From assembly GCF_000204055.1 (NCBI RefSeq), contig NW_006768765.1, positions 1,002,990 through 1,066,989 of the forward strand: DNA of 64,000 bases, read 5' to 3'. The notes beneath the pieces are model-generated. The model was not told the DNA's origin. It saw nothing but the letters and a program-made list of their open reading frames with translations, and ran no database searches. This stretch comes from Melampsora larici-populina 98AG31. Lineage: Eukaryota > Basidiomycota > Pucciniomycetes > Pucciniales > Melampsoraceae. A program made the position numbers and the translations under genes. Of this stretch, positions 1 through 12,734 are shown one piece after another (the first letter of the stretch is position 1; the number at the start of each line of letters is the position of its first letter).

Positions 1-1440
1 TTCCAGAAGGTTGGTCTTCTTGCTTACCCTCCTTTGATACTCGATTCAAGAATTAACGATTCATTTTCTAGATAGAGTTCGAGGAGGTTAGGAGAGAGTG
101 AAGGTTGATAAAACGATTTAATGGGAATACAAAAGAAGGGTGAGAGCTTGAAACTTGTTAAAGATCATTGAAACACTTGACTTACTCATGCTTCTCTTCT
201 TGGTTCCTGGGAAATCAATTATTTGTATGGAAGAGGGATGGATGAATTTCACTTGAAAGATGAATGCAAAATAGTTGAGAGTAATAGAGAAGCCCCTTGA
301 CGCGCAACTAGTGAAGCAGTCTGTCCACCCGCGCCAGCTAAACGACTGAGAGAGAAAGGGTTTAAAGGTGAGTGCTGTCTCATGGATGGAGTGGAATAGG
401 ATCCCACCGCGCGTAATTGTTGAGAGAACATGATAGGTGAAGGTACTTGAGGGCAGTGAAAATTGGAAGGTGACTGAGAAGTTGACAATTCTTTGAAAGA
501 AGTTTGGAAGACAATTAAAACTTGCGGATGATGCTTGGGGGGAAACCAAAGGGGGGAGCACGCGACACAAGAAAAACTTGTACGCAAGGGAGGCTTTGCG
601 AAGTCTGTCCTGCGGCCTACCCTGTCCTGCATGCCTCTGCTGTCAGTATTGGGAAGGTGCCGCGCAATACCGACTGCTGACCAAACAGGCCGCCTATGGG
701 CGCGTCTACAAGCTGGGCTGCAGGCTGTTCAGGGCTCAAACAGGGGCGGCCAAGGAAGGCCAGCGCGGGGTGGCCTTCTGTCTACCCAGGGACAAGCTTC
801 GGGTCAGAATACGATCCGACGTTTTTAAGACCAGTCAGGATCAACTTCTGACCCAGGATCCCCCCGTGGTGTATCATTGCGCACTTCGTAAAATACGAAT
901 AACGTCAGAGGACAAGCACTGCTACAAGTTGTACAACCTGCTTGGCACATTCTTCTGCCTGTTATTGTGCAGTGTAAACCAGATAAAACTGCTGAAGAAT
1001 GCATCTGTCGGCTGGGAGAGTGTGAGCACTGAGTGAGGGAATATTGAACACATAAGAAGAGAATAGTGTGCCGAGGCGCCGTTCTATCACTTCTAGGAGG
1101 ACTACACCGACCAGATCCTCTCCTTTGGCAACTTGAGCCGTAAATTTTGAGGTGTGTTTTCTCAGTGCAGTGCCTTGGGGGAAAATGTTGGTCTGGTGTT
1201 TACAATTCATGCTGTACATTCGGCTTGTACTCGACCTGGCTCTCAGCGCGAGCTTTTCTCTGGATCTTAGTCTGCACACAGCTGCTCGGGGTTCTAACAA
1301 AGGACTTTTACAATTCGACCATCTTTGCTTGCTAGACGCATTGCACAACTCTGATCACGGCCATTGATCAAACATGGTCCATGACAGCACGGCATCGAGG
1401 TTTACTATTTACACGGCAACATAACTAATTTGTACACAAG
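1..1440. other. Intergenic, no recognised gene
   Basis: No reading frame here resembles a known protein. Open frames on both strands (for example at 249-632 and 578-1036) overlap each other and lack domain-like features. The stretch at about 540-860 is visibly more GC-rich than its surroundings and may be an old repeat. I cannot name it. Confidence 0.5.
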
Positions 1441-1448
1441 TCTTGTCT

Positions 1449-4400
1449 TCATCCAATTGCAATGGCTGTCCGTGTCTGTATCCTCCGCAAGCACATGAGC
1501 GCAAGGCGTTTGGCGTCGTTTTCATACCTGTCCTGTCTGTCGTCTTTTCGTACCCCAACCTGACCAAGCATCAATGAAGGCCAACGACCGTCCAGCCCTT
1601 CTCCCCTGGAATCGGTCGCTTGTAGCAAGTCTCGAAAGAGCGTGAAATTGCTGTCACAAGCATCGGGAAATGCCGAGTACCTCTGGCCGCTCCATGGGGA
1701 GGATGCTTCGAGCGAAAGGAGATCAAGGAACAGAGGTTGCAGATACAAGAGATGGGCATCGGGACCGCGGGTCAATAGACATTTAAGCATGGTCTCGGGG
1801 TCTAACGATGGGTCAATGTCTGAATGATGTTCATCGCGTCAGAGTGCGCATGACTTTGACCAAGCTTAATTTGTGAACACTTACCCGGGAGCATTGAAGC
1901 TGGACCTGGTGACATGGATGCAGCCAAAGAGCCTTCATAGGGAGATATACGAAGTAACTGTTGTAAGATGTACACAATCTCTTCGTCGCGAATCCTGGAA
2001 CAGAGTTGATTAGTCAAGTGATACAAGCAACATCCAAGATATATTTACCTTGAAAATGGCACACGGCCTCGGAGGCCCGCATCCGCGACGTATGTCTTGA
2101 TGGCAGCGGAACATCGATCCAACAAAGCGGGGAAACAAAGCGCGGCTACTCGTCTTCGTTCGAGTTCTGGGATGGCGTCATGTGAGCCAAGCTAAAGAAA
2201 TTCAGGACAGTGGAGATGACTTTGAAAAAACGTACCTTTGTCGCACTTCTCAACCCGACGACAATATACAAATAACAAATCAAAGCACCAGTAAGCAAAC
2301 CGCTCACGTGGTCGGGCTACTGCTTCAGCAGACGTGCCAAAAACTTCATCGTTTATTTGGAAGCCGAAGTCAGAGATAAAACGTGTTTCTTTCCGAGGGG
2401 TGTGTTCATGTGAATTGATGGCTTCACCAAGCAGCGAGGATGTTGAGAGTGTCGAGGGCGAGGCCAATGAAGATAAATCGTGCAGTCGTGAAGCTTCTTG
2501 TAGAGCATTAGCGAGTGATTGGATTGTCTTGTCTGGGATGCCAGGTCCACCTAGATGGGGCAATATATCTACTTCCAGTGAGGCTTTGAAAGTCATCGCT
2601 GTTTGTTAGTATATATATATGTACAGCGAATGCACAAGCAAAGTCAATATCTTACCAATAAGTGCAAGATCAAAGTTCTCTTCGGCACGTTGCTGGTCCA
2701 ATTCTAAGGACTGGGAAAATTCACTATACATGCTTTCATCAACTTATGTATAAAGGTATGTTGATAGGAAAACAAGTCACGCCGAGCTTACCAATCAGCT
2801 AGCAAGCCTGCGGAGAACGTTTCAATTAGTTGAGCCCACACGTTTCCGAATGCTGTCGGTTCAACACTTTTTTCAATGTGCAAAAGGTTCGGTAAACAGT
2901 TTCGTACAATGGTCAGAAAAGAGGTGGTTGCCGTCTTCCAGAGCGGTGGTGCTTTGCCATGTTTGTAAGAAGGTGGGCATTTGTATTTGGATTTCATCGC
3001 CACCGAGAATGACTAAGTGAGACGCCAATGTCAGCCGTCAACTAGCTGAGAAAATATGGTGGGTGAAAGCTTACGAGAAACAGCTGAGAGGTGGCCTTAG
3101 TGTTGTAGATGTCTGGTAAAGAGTTGAACTTTGCGTGTAGTCCAACGAGCCTCGGCTGGGCTGCCTTACATATGGCAACGTAGGAAACATGTGTAGAGGT
3201 GGGACGGTTGGACGAAGGATCGTGAGCATCAAATGAAGAAGTGAATGCCAAAGTACTTAGGTCGGAAAGCAGTGTGATGAGTGCTGAAGGAACTCCGGGA
3301 GTCTCAAGCCGAACTTCGTCAAGAGTCGACATTACAGCTGATTGTAAGGGTGGCAAGGTATCCACATCCGGGCGGTAGTCGGGACTATGAGTATAAGTGA
3401 CGACAGACTTGCAGATGTTAAGTAACGTCGCAACCCGCTCCAAATCCATTTTCAATCGCGCAGCAGTTTGTAGAGGTCGCATGACTTTGACATATGCTTC
3501 TAGGGCAACTTGTGTGAAGTAGATACCCGAGAAGCTTTGTTGATCGTGCTTGGTCGAGATAGTCTTGCCCATCTGCACAACGGAATCCCAAGCATACTCC
3601 CAAGCCGCCTTGATCGCCTCTTCATCATTGCAGTTACTGAGATCAGCACTCAAAATCGTTGCCATCGTCCTCATCGCCACAGTACCAACGGCCGGCCGAT
3701 CGCGAATGAAACTTTGGTGCAAGTGTTGAATAAGAGTACTCCATGTCTCGTGGAATTTGGGCGTCTTGATGATATGAGAAGACATGTGGTCGAACAGAAC
3801 TTTGCCAGTAGACTCCAAAACCAATATTTTCGAGTCATCCAGCTGTTTGGCAGAGAGCGCGAGGGAGGCGCCGTTTGGCTGCCGCATAGATTGAGAATTT
3901 GTATCGTTTGTTGATTGCTCTTCTATCCCAGGGGTAGTGCAACTGATGGACTTTGAGAGGAGATCGATAAGGGGAAACACAACCTCCCACAGAAGTTCGT
4001 ACCAGACAGCTTCCGACAAAAGGGTACCGTATAAACCAATGGTGCGAAACAGCGTTTGGATCGCCCCATCTCTGACTTCTTGTCGTGACGCATCACTCAG
4101 TTCCAAAAGCTTGGATAAAAGATACATCCATAATTCCACGTAACGATGATCATCCGAGCTGGTGGCTTTGTTCTTCCCTTGAACGTGATCAGAGACCTGC
4201 CACAAAAGTCCTCCAGCTGTAAGGGCAATATTGATGTCTTCTGTCTGCCTACCAAACTCCGCCAAAACATTGATGCACTGGCGGAGCTCTTCAAGTTCGA
4301 GTGCTGTTAGGAAATCAGTACATATGAGTTGCAGCGAGGGGAAACTAGCTCGAATCAACGTGGAGGTCTTTGATGTGGAGGTCTTTGATGTGGACTTCTT

Positions 4401-7400
4401 GGACGGGGTCACCGAAAGGTAGCTGGGCTCATAAGCGAGTGGTGAAGGACAAGCAGTACACAGAACATCCAAGATGCTCAGCCATCCGGCGATGAAAGAA
4501 TGTCCGTTGTTTTCCAAGATCTTGAACAGCGTATCAAAACCTGACTTGCGAACTTCTAAATCAGTTGAATTCTGTGGCCTGGATTCGGGATCCGTTTGCC
4601 GAGAGAGGGTTTCGATGATTTGGTTTTGGACTCGCCGCTGATTTGATTCATCAGCATCTGAAATATGTTTCGGCGCAGACAGTAAGATCTGATCTAGAGC
4701 ATCTGCTGCTTGCAAGCGGATATTGCTCGGTGCTTCATGGAACCGCATAACTGCCAGTAGGTGGGACGTAATTGGCGTCCATCCCAGTTCTGAGTCCACG
4801 TTTATGATGCGACTGATGTTGAGAAGAGCAACTGCGCCCAGCTTCGTGACGCAAAAGGATCTATCATTTGGGCGCTGGTAAATGATATTCACCAATAAGA
4901 TGTTAGCATTCATATCGACTGCAGGAGTTGCAACGAACAACATACAAATACACGTGAGGAATTCATTCCACTAGCACGCCTTCTGATGGAAGTGGGAGTC
5001 TTGGGTAATTCGACTGGATTACTTTGCTCTTCGTCCGAGATAAGCCCTGCCATCTCGGAGCTCAGTCGGCATAGTGAAGCTATAAAGCTTGTAAAGGCAG
5101 CAGCCTCCAACGATCGAGAGCACTCAAAAAGTCTCTGAATACTATTCTGAATGCCAGTTTCATCTGTTTCCGCGCTAGACAATACCGATGGCTGTGTTGA
5201 AGACGACATCGTGCTTACGGGACGCTTTTTAGACTTTGAACTCAACACAAACTCGGCATTCTGCAATGTATCGAAGACAGTGTACCAGGTGGTATCAAGA
5301 CTTCCTGCCAAGTATTGCGCTACAGACAAAACCGTTCTAAGGAATGCGAAGCTCCGAGTACTAAGCGAAGTCGGAGCTGAAGTCGTCCCAAGTCCCAAAT
5401 TGTCGACATTGAGCACGCTTTGCGATGGTTTCATGGCAGTGCTACCGGAACTTTCAGCTGCGACATTAGCCACAATTGCTGGGGGGACTGCAAACTTGCA
5501 GAAGGTGAGCAGGAAAGCGTCTCGAGGCGTAGGTAAGTTCAGGACGCCACATGCATATGTGAAACTTTGCATTGAGGATAGCGTCTCCGAGAATAGGTCG
5601 TCATCAAGATTCGTGGCCACGAAGAAGCTGAGAGAAGCGAGTAAGGCTGGCCAGCTTGCATCTGCCATGTTCCTGATGATTCGCAGTTTGTCCGTTACAG
5701 GCTGCGACGCCAAGTTATCAAGATTGAGAGCCGTAGGAGCAGAAAGCATTCCATCGGGAGACTGTGAAGGTCCCTGTCTGCGTATCTCTTCATACCGGGA
5801 TAGGGAGTGTCCGGCAAAACCTTCCGCGACGTTACTTAGGCATTGCAAAGAGAGCAGATAGACGTAGGTCTCGGGAATCGGTGGAGCCTCTGCTTTGTCC
5901 AGCTGATCTATACATTGTAACTTCATGGTAGCTGTTGGAAGTGTCAGACCACCTTGTTGTTGTGCTCCCACGAGAGGTGCTGCTGCTTGTGTGGCCATAC
6001 CTACCACGCCATCGATCATTCCCTGTACTCCTACATTTGCGCCAGGTGAAGATTGATGCGCAAATGAAGGACCGCTTGTGATATCATTGTTGATTCCAAG
6101 AAGAGTTGGTCGCTCTGAAGCTAGGCGATTGAGAGTACTCATCATTGATGTGAAGATCCCAGAAGTCCGATCCGAGTGGTCCAAGTCGTATCGTTCATAG
6201 ATTCGAATCAAAAGAGCAAAGTCTGCGCAAAGACCCCGGAATATTTCGAGAGCCAGAACTCTCATCCATAGAGGTCCAGGATCAGTGTGGCCGTCGGTAT
6301 GATCAATTGCCACCGTCTTGATAAGCAAAGAAAGAAACACTTCAGACTCTACTACAAGCTCGTCACAAAACTGTTTCAATAGTAAAAACGCGACACGCAT
6401 GAGGCGCAAAGTGAGCGCAAAGACGGGCTTTTCACTCATTGCTCGGATAAGGAGAGGGCACAATTGAGCGCGCAACACAAAGATGAGTTCAGGATGCTAC
6501 GTGACAACAAGACCAGTTAGCAGCTATACACTTGTTGAGGTGGACCTTGGACTAACTTGCTGAAAGAGGTGACTATGTCCAGTCATGACGCTCTCAATGA
6601 GCTCGAGTCCAAAGGTCTTAGGAAGACTCTGTAGCTTGAGAAAAGAGGGAGAATCGCCATTGACTAAAAGACATAGGTCTTCGAACACCAGGTAAGCATC
6701 TTTGGCACTAGGACGAAGGACTATCTTCCGCTCCTCAGCAGCTTCGGTCGGATCACCCGTATTGGATCGTTCGGACGTCGGGATGATAACGGAAAAGTTT
6801 GTTTCTTCTCGAATTGGATCAAGCTGAGAACCAGCGGTAGAAGCCACCCGCACAGCTTGATCTTCTTCTGCTACGCCTTCAAAAACTACCATCACTAGCT
6901 GTCGTAAAGTCGCTGCCGAAGTCGAACTGACTACTCCGATTCGAGAGTCTTGAAGTCGAAAGCACAATAGAAGCGCATCCGCCAGAAGAGTATCGTGAAG
7001 ATAAAGAGAACATCGAGTGAAGAGCGAAGGCAAGGTTTGCAAGATTCGTAGTTGGATTTCAACCCCCAGAGGCAACACTGAAGTCAGAATCGCAACGATT
7101 TGTGGTATCTTGCTCTATTTTCGAAAAGGACAAAACAAAAACTCTTGTCAATGATGGACTCCACAAGCTCTTGAGATAAGTCCATTTATTCACGGGTGGC
7201 ATGACGTCCATACTGATCAAGCGTTGGAGACTACCAAGCGCAATTGCCACAACCTTGACATTCTTGGTCCCACATCCCATGAATATGGGTTTGATAATGT
7301 CTTCAACATAGGTAGAGGGAGGGGTAGTTTTCTTGCGAAATGAAGCCAAAACTTGATCGGGGGTTGATCTGAGCAGGTTGAGGGCCTTGTCCGCTGCCTG

Positions 7401-7566
7401 GATGGACTCTGATTAGATATCAGCGTACGATAGAAAACTTTGAGCTGGTACTGGGAGTGGTGTTCACCTCCCTGACGTCAGCATGTTTGCGCTTGGTCTC
7501 AGACGCTAACGCTTGAAAGTCGGAAACCAATAGGGCAAGACTGCTAGAGGAAGCCGCGTTGGACAT
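1449..7566 (-). CDS. MON2: MON2 homologue, Golgi/endosome trafficking scaffold
   Basis: Large Sec7-related scaffold without a Sec7 catalytic domain. In the family it works at the trans-Golgi and endosomes with Dopey-type proteins and flippases. The start is ATG at 7566-7564 and the stop is at 1449-1451. Exon 1 (7566-7468) and exon 2 (from 7397) give the DCB start with ETKRKHADVREAADKAL, then FMGCGTK and ALGSLQRLIS. Exon 3 (to 6557) has LLCFRLQDSR and LVMVVFEGVAEE, a typical MON2 signature. The exon from 6496 carries AMSEKPVFALTLRLMRVAF and the HDS-type helices. The region 4918-3090 has LFRTIGLYGTLLSEAVWYEL, the conserved LFxTIxxHGxLL block. C-terminal exons lie near 3005-2790, 2715-2656, 2600-2240, 2180-2050, 1995-1890 and 1815-1449. 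The estimated length is about 1,800 residues, close to the family size. Exon 2/3 joining (about 7190-7080) and a 35-nt intron (4953-4919) are the least certain parts. The identity is secure. Confidence 0.93.
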
Positions 7567-8726
7567 CTTCTAGAAATCGCCAACGATTATTCGGCATGAG
7601 ATGAATGTTGAAGATCTGACCAAACGAGCCCAAAGAGAAAGCTGGAGTGGAAGAGAATGCAGGTGCGTGATGTAGGAGTCGCTTACAAAGCTTCGGGGGG
7701 CGCGCCGCATACCAGGGCCAGCACCGGGTGGTGTCACTGACATCTGTACGGCGCATGCCCGCCCGCCTAGATGTGCATCTTTTGCCCAGAGGCCATCAGG
7801 TTTCTACACTTGACAATAGAGCTTTGAAGCTCTTTGAAGTCTTTGATGGTGCCCAAAGTAACATTAATCTTTTAATGGATCGTAATGAGGCTAGTTTGAG
7901 TGATCGATTTGTCATTAGGTATCCAATTCACGAGAAGATGGGTGGAAGAACTCGAATCATCCATGACTCTATCCTATGACTATCTTTCCAGTCAAAGGCA
8001 TTCTTTTCTTACAATTTGATGCAACATATTTTCTTTGCCTGTTAATTTAATTCCTCTGCTGATTCAATATATATTGAAGAGCAGAACAATATCATTTGCC
8101 CTTATCCCTTCTCTCAGATATGTTCCAATAGAAATAAAGGGGGGTCCCAAGATCAGACTCCCACTAATACTGCAAGAGCCTTGAAATGTTTTGTATGACT
8201 GACGCCTGAAGCAGATGTTAACTCTCGTTTTCAACAGAGATAATTTCGCGGGAGAAGTTTGTTATTCGTATATGGCAAAAGGCCGCTGCAGCCTGCTAGA
8301 GTCTAGATCGAAGTAGAAACTAGCGTACGGCTCTAACCTCCGACCAGGCTCTGCGACCCCATCCGCCATCGGTACGATCTCTTACATTGCTTTTCTACTT
8401 TTTTTCATGGAGTCTAGCTTGAACCAGGGCAAGAGGTATAGACACAGGGTGACGATCAACGATCTCACTGATCAGAGCTCACGAACCTGGGCCGAATTCT
8501 TTGTTGCCCTGAAATTTTCTGTTCAAGAACGCTCATTGTCAAACCCAGCACGATCCAAGTTTCTATTTGTTCAGCATTTCGATTTTTCGCTTCAACAGAC
8601 ACCTATACCTTTTCAATACGTGATCAACCATTTCACTCCGTACATTCGTTCCCTCGGCACCCATCTCAGTTGCGAACCCTTGAACCCCCTAGAATCAGTC
8701 AAGAGTTACAAATATCATTATACGTC
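7567..8726. promoter_or_regulatory. Divergent intergenic region between MON2 and a secreted-protein gene
   Basis: About 1.16 kb separates two divergently oriented starts. It contains open frames (7728-7979 and 8407-8760) without domain features, so I do not call genes. Promoters of both neighbours must lie here. I see no clear canonical element. Confidence 0.4.
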
Positions 8727-9789
8727 ATGCAGTCTTTACGAGTACTTTTTCCCATCTTAGTCACTTTCTCTTCAATGATATCTGCCGACGTTTTCAACAA
8801 CTATCACAACGCACGAATTATTCAGTCTGCGGCGGTGGTACCGCCGGATGGTCGATATGTCTTTTCAAATGTTGCTACTGGCCATATTATTCACCACGAT
8901 CGAAAGCACAACGTCCCCAACATATATTCTGCCAAGTTCGTGTACCCTCGTGGAAGATTGGGCCATCGCGTGAAACGCCCTCAACTGGCGCTTCGCGCTC
9001 ATAAAATGGGAACCAAGTGGATCAGCTTACGTACCCCACTCGATGGTAAAGACTCAACTAAATGCATCAGCGCACAATGGGATGAGAAAACTGATGGAGC
9101 CAAGGGGGGAGCGGACCACGTCAGCGTATATTTCTTGAGGCTCGCATGACCAAGACGCTGATTTTCTCTGATCGTCACATAGGCCGGCACACTTTATGAA
9201 TGCGTTGTCGATCCACTCAATCTGGGGGCTAGTCTTGAAAAGACCAAACAGTCAGTGATCTCCTTATGCCTAATCTTGATCGAGAACGCTGAGCCTGATA
9301 CCTGGTGTACATGTATATCGAAGGTGGTGGCTATTGATGCCGGTGGAGACAGCAAAATCACTCAAACTATCTCACAAGCCCTCTGGAAAATCTAGAGCCG
9401 TGCAAGCAGATCCTACGGAGAAGGTTGACGATATATCTGAAGAGGCTGCGTCTTTAGGTCTTCAGCGTTCAACACAACCGAACGATTCCCCCAAAGGCTT
9501 GCCGTTTTGGAACACAAAGACCAACCGTATGGAAACGCTCCCACCTTGGAAATACGACAAACGATCGCTGAAGGAAACTGAACCGGTGACTGAACCCGAA
9601 GACGTTGCCTCGGCTGGGAATATGACGGATGGGACGGCTCAGGTTTCGGGAGCGGAGGGGGAAGAGCCTTCAGACTCGGCGCCGCGGCTTTCAGCTCGTC
9701 ACGATCATCACTCGCCTACCTCGTCATCCACTAAACTCGGAGCTTTCTTTGTGATCGCGGTGGATCATCTATATGTGAGTACTAGGTGA
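8727..9789 (+). CDS. Predicted secreted protein, unknown family
   Basis: I do not recognise this protein. The ATG at 8727 is followed by a classic signal peptide (MQSLRVLFPILVTFSSMISA). The mature part contains HHDRKHNVPN and two short basic stretches. Three exons join in frame: 8727-9125, 9183-9250 and 9324-9789, giving about 310 residues. The introns are 9126-9182 (GTATAT..ATAG) and 9251-9323 (GTCAGT..GAAG). The C-terminal half is acidic and Ser/Thr/Pro-rich with LPFWNTKTNRMETLPPW, and ends in a hydrophobic run (LGAFFVIAV). The last codons overlap a good donor (GTGAGT at 9775), so a fourth exon from about 9845 to 9995 is possible. Start and signal peptide are well supported. The second intron and the 3' end are inferred. 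It could be an effector or a wall-associated protein. Confidence 0.6.
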
Positions 9790-9995
9790 TCTTAACATTT
9801 GGGATCGTTGACTGGAAGGGTAACAATTTTCCATTTGACTTCAGGACATGGAGACTCGCGTTCTGTCATCTCAGTCAAAGAGAACGATAGGAAATCAATT
9901 GAGCGTAGTAATGAGTAGTCTGGATCCAGTTGAGTTCCAAGTCTCACATGTCTTCTTCTATTGCTCTCATTCTCGGCTTGATGGGCAGCGCTGAT

Positions 9996-12163
9996 TCTGT
10001 TTGGTTTGTTATTTGATTGAAGGATGACAAGAGCCAACAGTGGTTCCTTGAGCTCAAATGATAGCATGAAGTCTTTCTTTCCACCTGGTTAACATTTTTT
10101 CTACTTACTCAAGCTCATATTCGTTGAGCACCATCCTTGAAGCTTTTGTCATGCGTCTGTATCAGTTTTTTCTTCTAGTTTCTGTATCATTGGAGAGTAA
10201 TGGAAGTAGCAATGAAATTCACAATTTAATATATCATTATGAGAGTTTATGAGAATGGTGTTGAACAAGAAAAACCCCATCGATGTTGTGCGTTTTTGAG
10301 GCTCACAAAGTCATCAAGGCTGTGAAGTTGGTTGAAAGATGATCCTTCTACATACACTCGGATACAATTAGCTCGATTTTCACGAGAATCTTCAAGGAGT
10401 GCTTGACTTCTCAGAGGCAAGTAGAGTCATGATTGCTTTTTCCTTGGCTTTCCAGTACACCAACTCAGCCTGGGTCTCATTCACACCTTTTTGCTTGACC
10501 TGGACAATATTTTGCAAATGCAAGGGACCACACAACATAAACTGAGATTATATATAAAGCCTTACACAATATTTTGTAGTCCCAGGACTTCAAAATTGTG
10601 GAATGTTCATGGTGACACAACCCTTTCAATTTATTTATAAGCTCCATAAAAAAATCTATTTCTTTCTGCTTTTGTAAATTATCTTTTAATCTTACCAGAT
10701 GGTGTCAGCTGTTGCCACTTGGATGCCAACAATGATGAAGAACATATATGGGGTATCCAAAGTTGCACAGAAGTATGAGAGGATTCTAGATTTTTGCTTC
10801 AGTTGAATCCACCTCTATTGCAAAGATTCTGATATTCTGGAGACAAAACCTTGCTACCTGAAGCAGAAATTGCCTCAGCACGAGTTCAAACCAAAACAAC
10901 AATGTGGAAAGAGCTGAGGGCGGGAGATGGGCTGGGGGCTGGAGCTGGGTATATACAGTCTCAAGGATAGTTCTACTGTTCCAAATTGATGATCATGTAC
11001 CCATCCAATTACTATGTTCAAATCTCTAAGCATCAGGATATCTATCAACTTTTGGGCACTCCAAGTCACATGAATCTTTTATGCATGAGAACATCAAGAG
11101 TAATTGAGGATACACACCATGGTAGATAATTAACTAGACTATCCTTCATTTGGTGTCAATGCCTTCAAGGTGGTCTCATTTCTTTTTCAGACAAAAAATT
11201 TAATGGAGACCTCAACATGGAACAGAATAAGACCACAACATCCACTCAACCCACACTTAATCAGGTCCATGTGTTGTCCTCTGTTATCTCCCCAACACAT
11301 CCCTTCTTCTCCACACAACCCATTGTATTGTCTTAACAGAGCAAGCCAGACATTATAAATTAACATCACAAAGGGAAAGAAGCCTATGAGGTTTGATGGA
11401 GTGTGGCCGTAATGTGCATGTGACACTAGGTAAAAATGTGTGGTTGTGATAAAAGGTGGGGGCATATCTTTCAAGCTCTCGACAGCTGTTGAGAGCTTAC
11501 TCATCAAGAGCTCAGCTTCAGGTTTTTAACCTGAGGGTTAGTGCCTGGCTTCTCATCCACTATTCTCTCTGGAAATTAATCAAGGATTATCCCTCCCATT
11601 GTCACAACTAAGCCCTCAATAAGTGTGCAACTGAGTAATAGTGACAGATGATGAATCAGAATATACTGGTACCAATGGTCACCTACAGTGCTATACTGGT
11701 ATAGTATAGTATAGTGGCCGTGTTGTTATTAGCCAATGAGAAGACTTCAATCATCATGAACAAATCAATTTCAAAAGGGGTTGAAGTCAAATATTCGTCA
11801 AAATATGAGAGCTGGAGTGGTCGAAGTGTCACCTGTGTGACATCTGTACATTGCAGATATACTCTTCTGTCATCGGGATTCGGTACTCCCGAGTTCTTCA
11901 CGCCACCCTGATGAGTGATCCCATCAATCGGGTCACCGTTCCGATCTTCACCATTCCACAGTGCACACCATTTGCTCAAAAGCTTGATATCCATTCATCT
12001 TCGATCAAGATTGTCAAACGTGAGTTCCGCTAGATTGGGTTCTTAATTATTCGGTTTGACGATCAAACTGATCTTTATTTGTGGTCTTTTGAATTTTTCT
12101 GTAGTTAAACCTTTTGGCAAGTTTGCATTGAAAATCATCAAATCATTGACTCTTTGATTGGCA
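9996..12163. other. Long intergenic stretch, nothing recognised
   Basis: About 2.2 kb without a supportable gene. It holds short simple repeats, including a TATAG run near 11696-11715, and scattered small open frames on both strands that look random. It may contain degraded transposon DNA, but no domain is visible. Confidence 0.5.
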
Positions 12164-12734
12164 ATGTCGGTAGGTTAAAGCACTTACCAATTCATCATAC
12201 CAGTTTGATCTTGATCTTGGTGTTCGAAACGACAAAATTGATCTGATCATTGGATTGATCGTTTGCATGGTTTCTTTGTTAGTCTGGATTTTCTTATACG
12301 GGTGGAAGGCCTCGATGTTTTGATTTCTGGCAGGGTGAGTGAGAATCAAGAAGATCACAATGAGTTTCTTCAAGTATTCAAAAGATTGAATGTTCATCAT
12401 CAACACCTTTGGTTGCATCAAATTAGAATTTCAAAAATGTTATGCAAGTGCAGATCGACCGATCGATTGTCGTTCAGAAGTAGAAGATTACAATGAATGT
12501 TTGAATCATCGAAAAGAGGTAAGACTCATGATCTTTCTGATTTTCATGACCTCAAGAATTGAATTGAATTTGAATTTGGATTTGATGGTTTAGATTGCGA
12601 GAGCTCAAGCTATCGAATCACATTTTCAAACTCGACAACAAACTCAATTACAACAACAACAACAAACACAAAAAGAGAATACTAAGAGTAGTACTGGTAT
12701 TATTGGATTAAATTTGATTAAACCAACTGATTGA
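12164..12734 (+). CDS. NDUFS5: NADH:ubiquinone oxidoreductase subunit NDUFS5 (15 kDa, twin CX9C)
   Basis: Accessory subunit of respiratory complex I, located on the intermembrane-space side and imported by the Mia40 pathway. Four exons are needed: 12164-12169 (only Met-Ser), 12283-12334, 12427-12518 and 12594-12734. They give 96 residues, the usual size. The start reads MSSGFSYTGGRPRCFDFWQ. Twin CX9C motifs are complete: C-FDFWQEFQK-C and C-RSEVEDYNE-C, with EFQKCYASADRPIDC between them as in fungal homologues. The C-terminal part is a Gln-rich tail starting IARAQAIESHF. All introns have GT..AG ends. The six-base first exon is small but is supported by the conserved N-terminus. Confidence 0.93.

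Noticed and set aside
249..1036. Overlapping open frames near the left edge as genes
   Set aside because: Frames on both strands overlap and have no domain or signal-peptide features.
5151..5861. 236-codon plus-strand frame
   Set aside because: It is the antisense shadow of the conserved MON2 exon.
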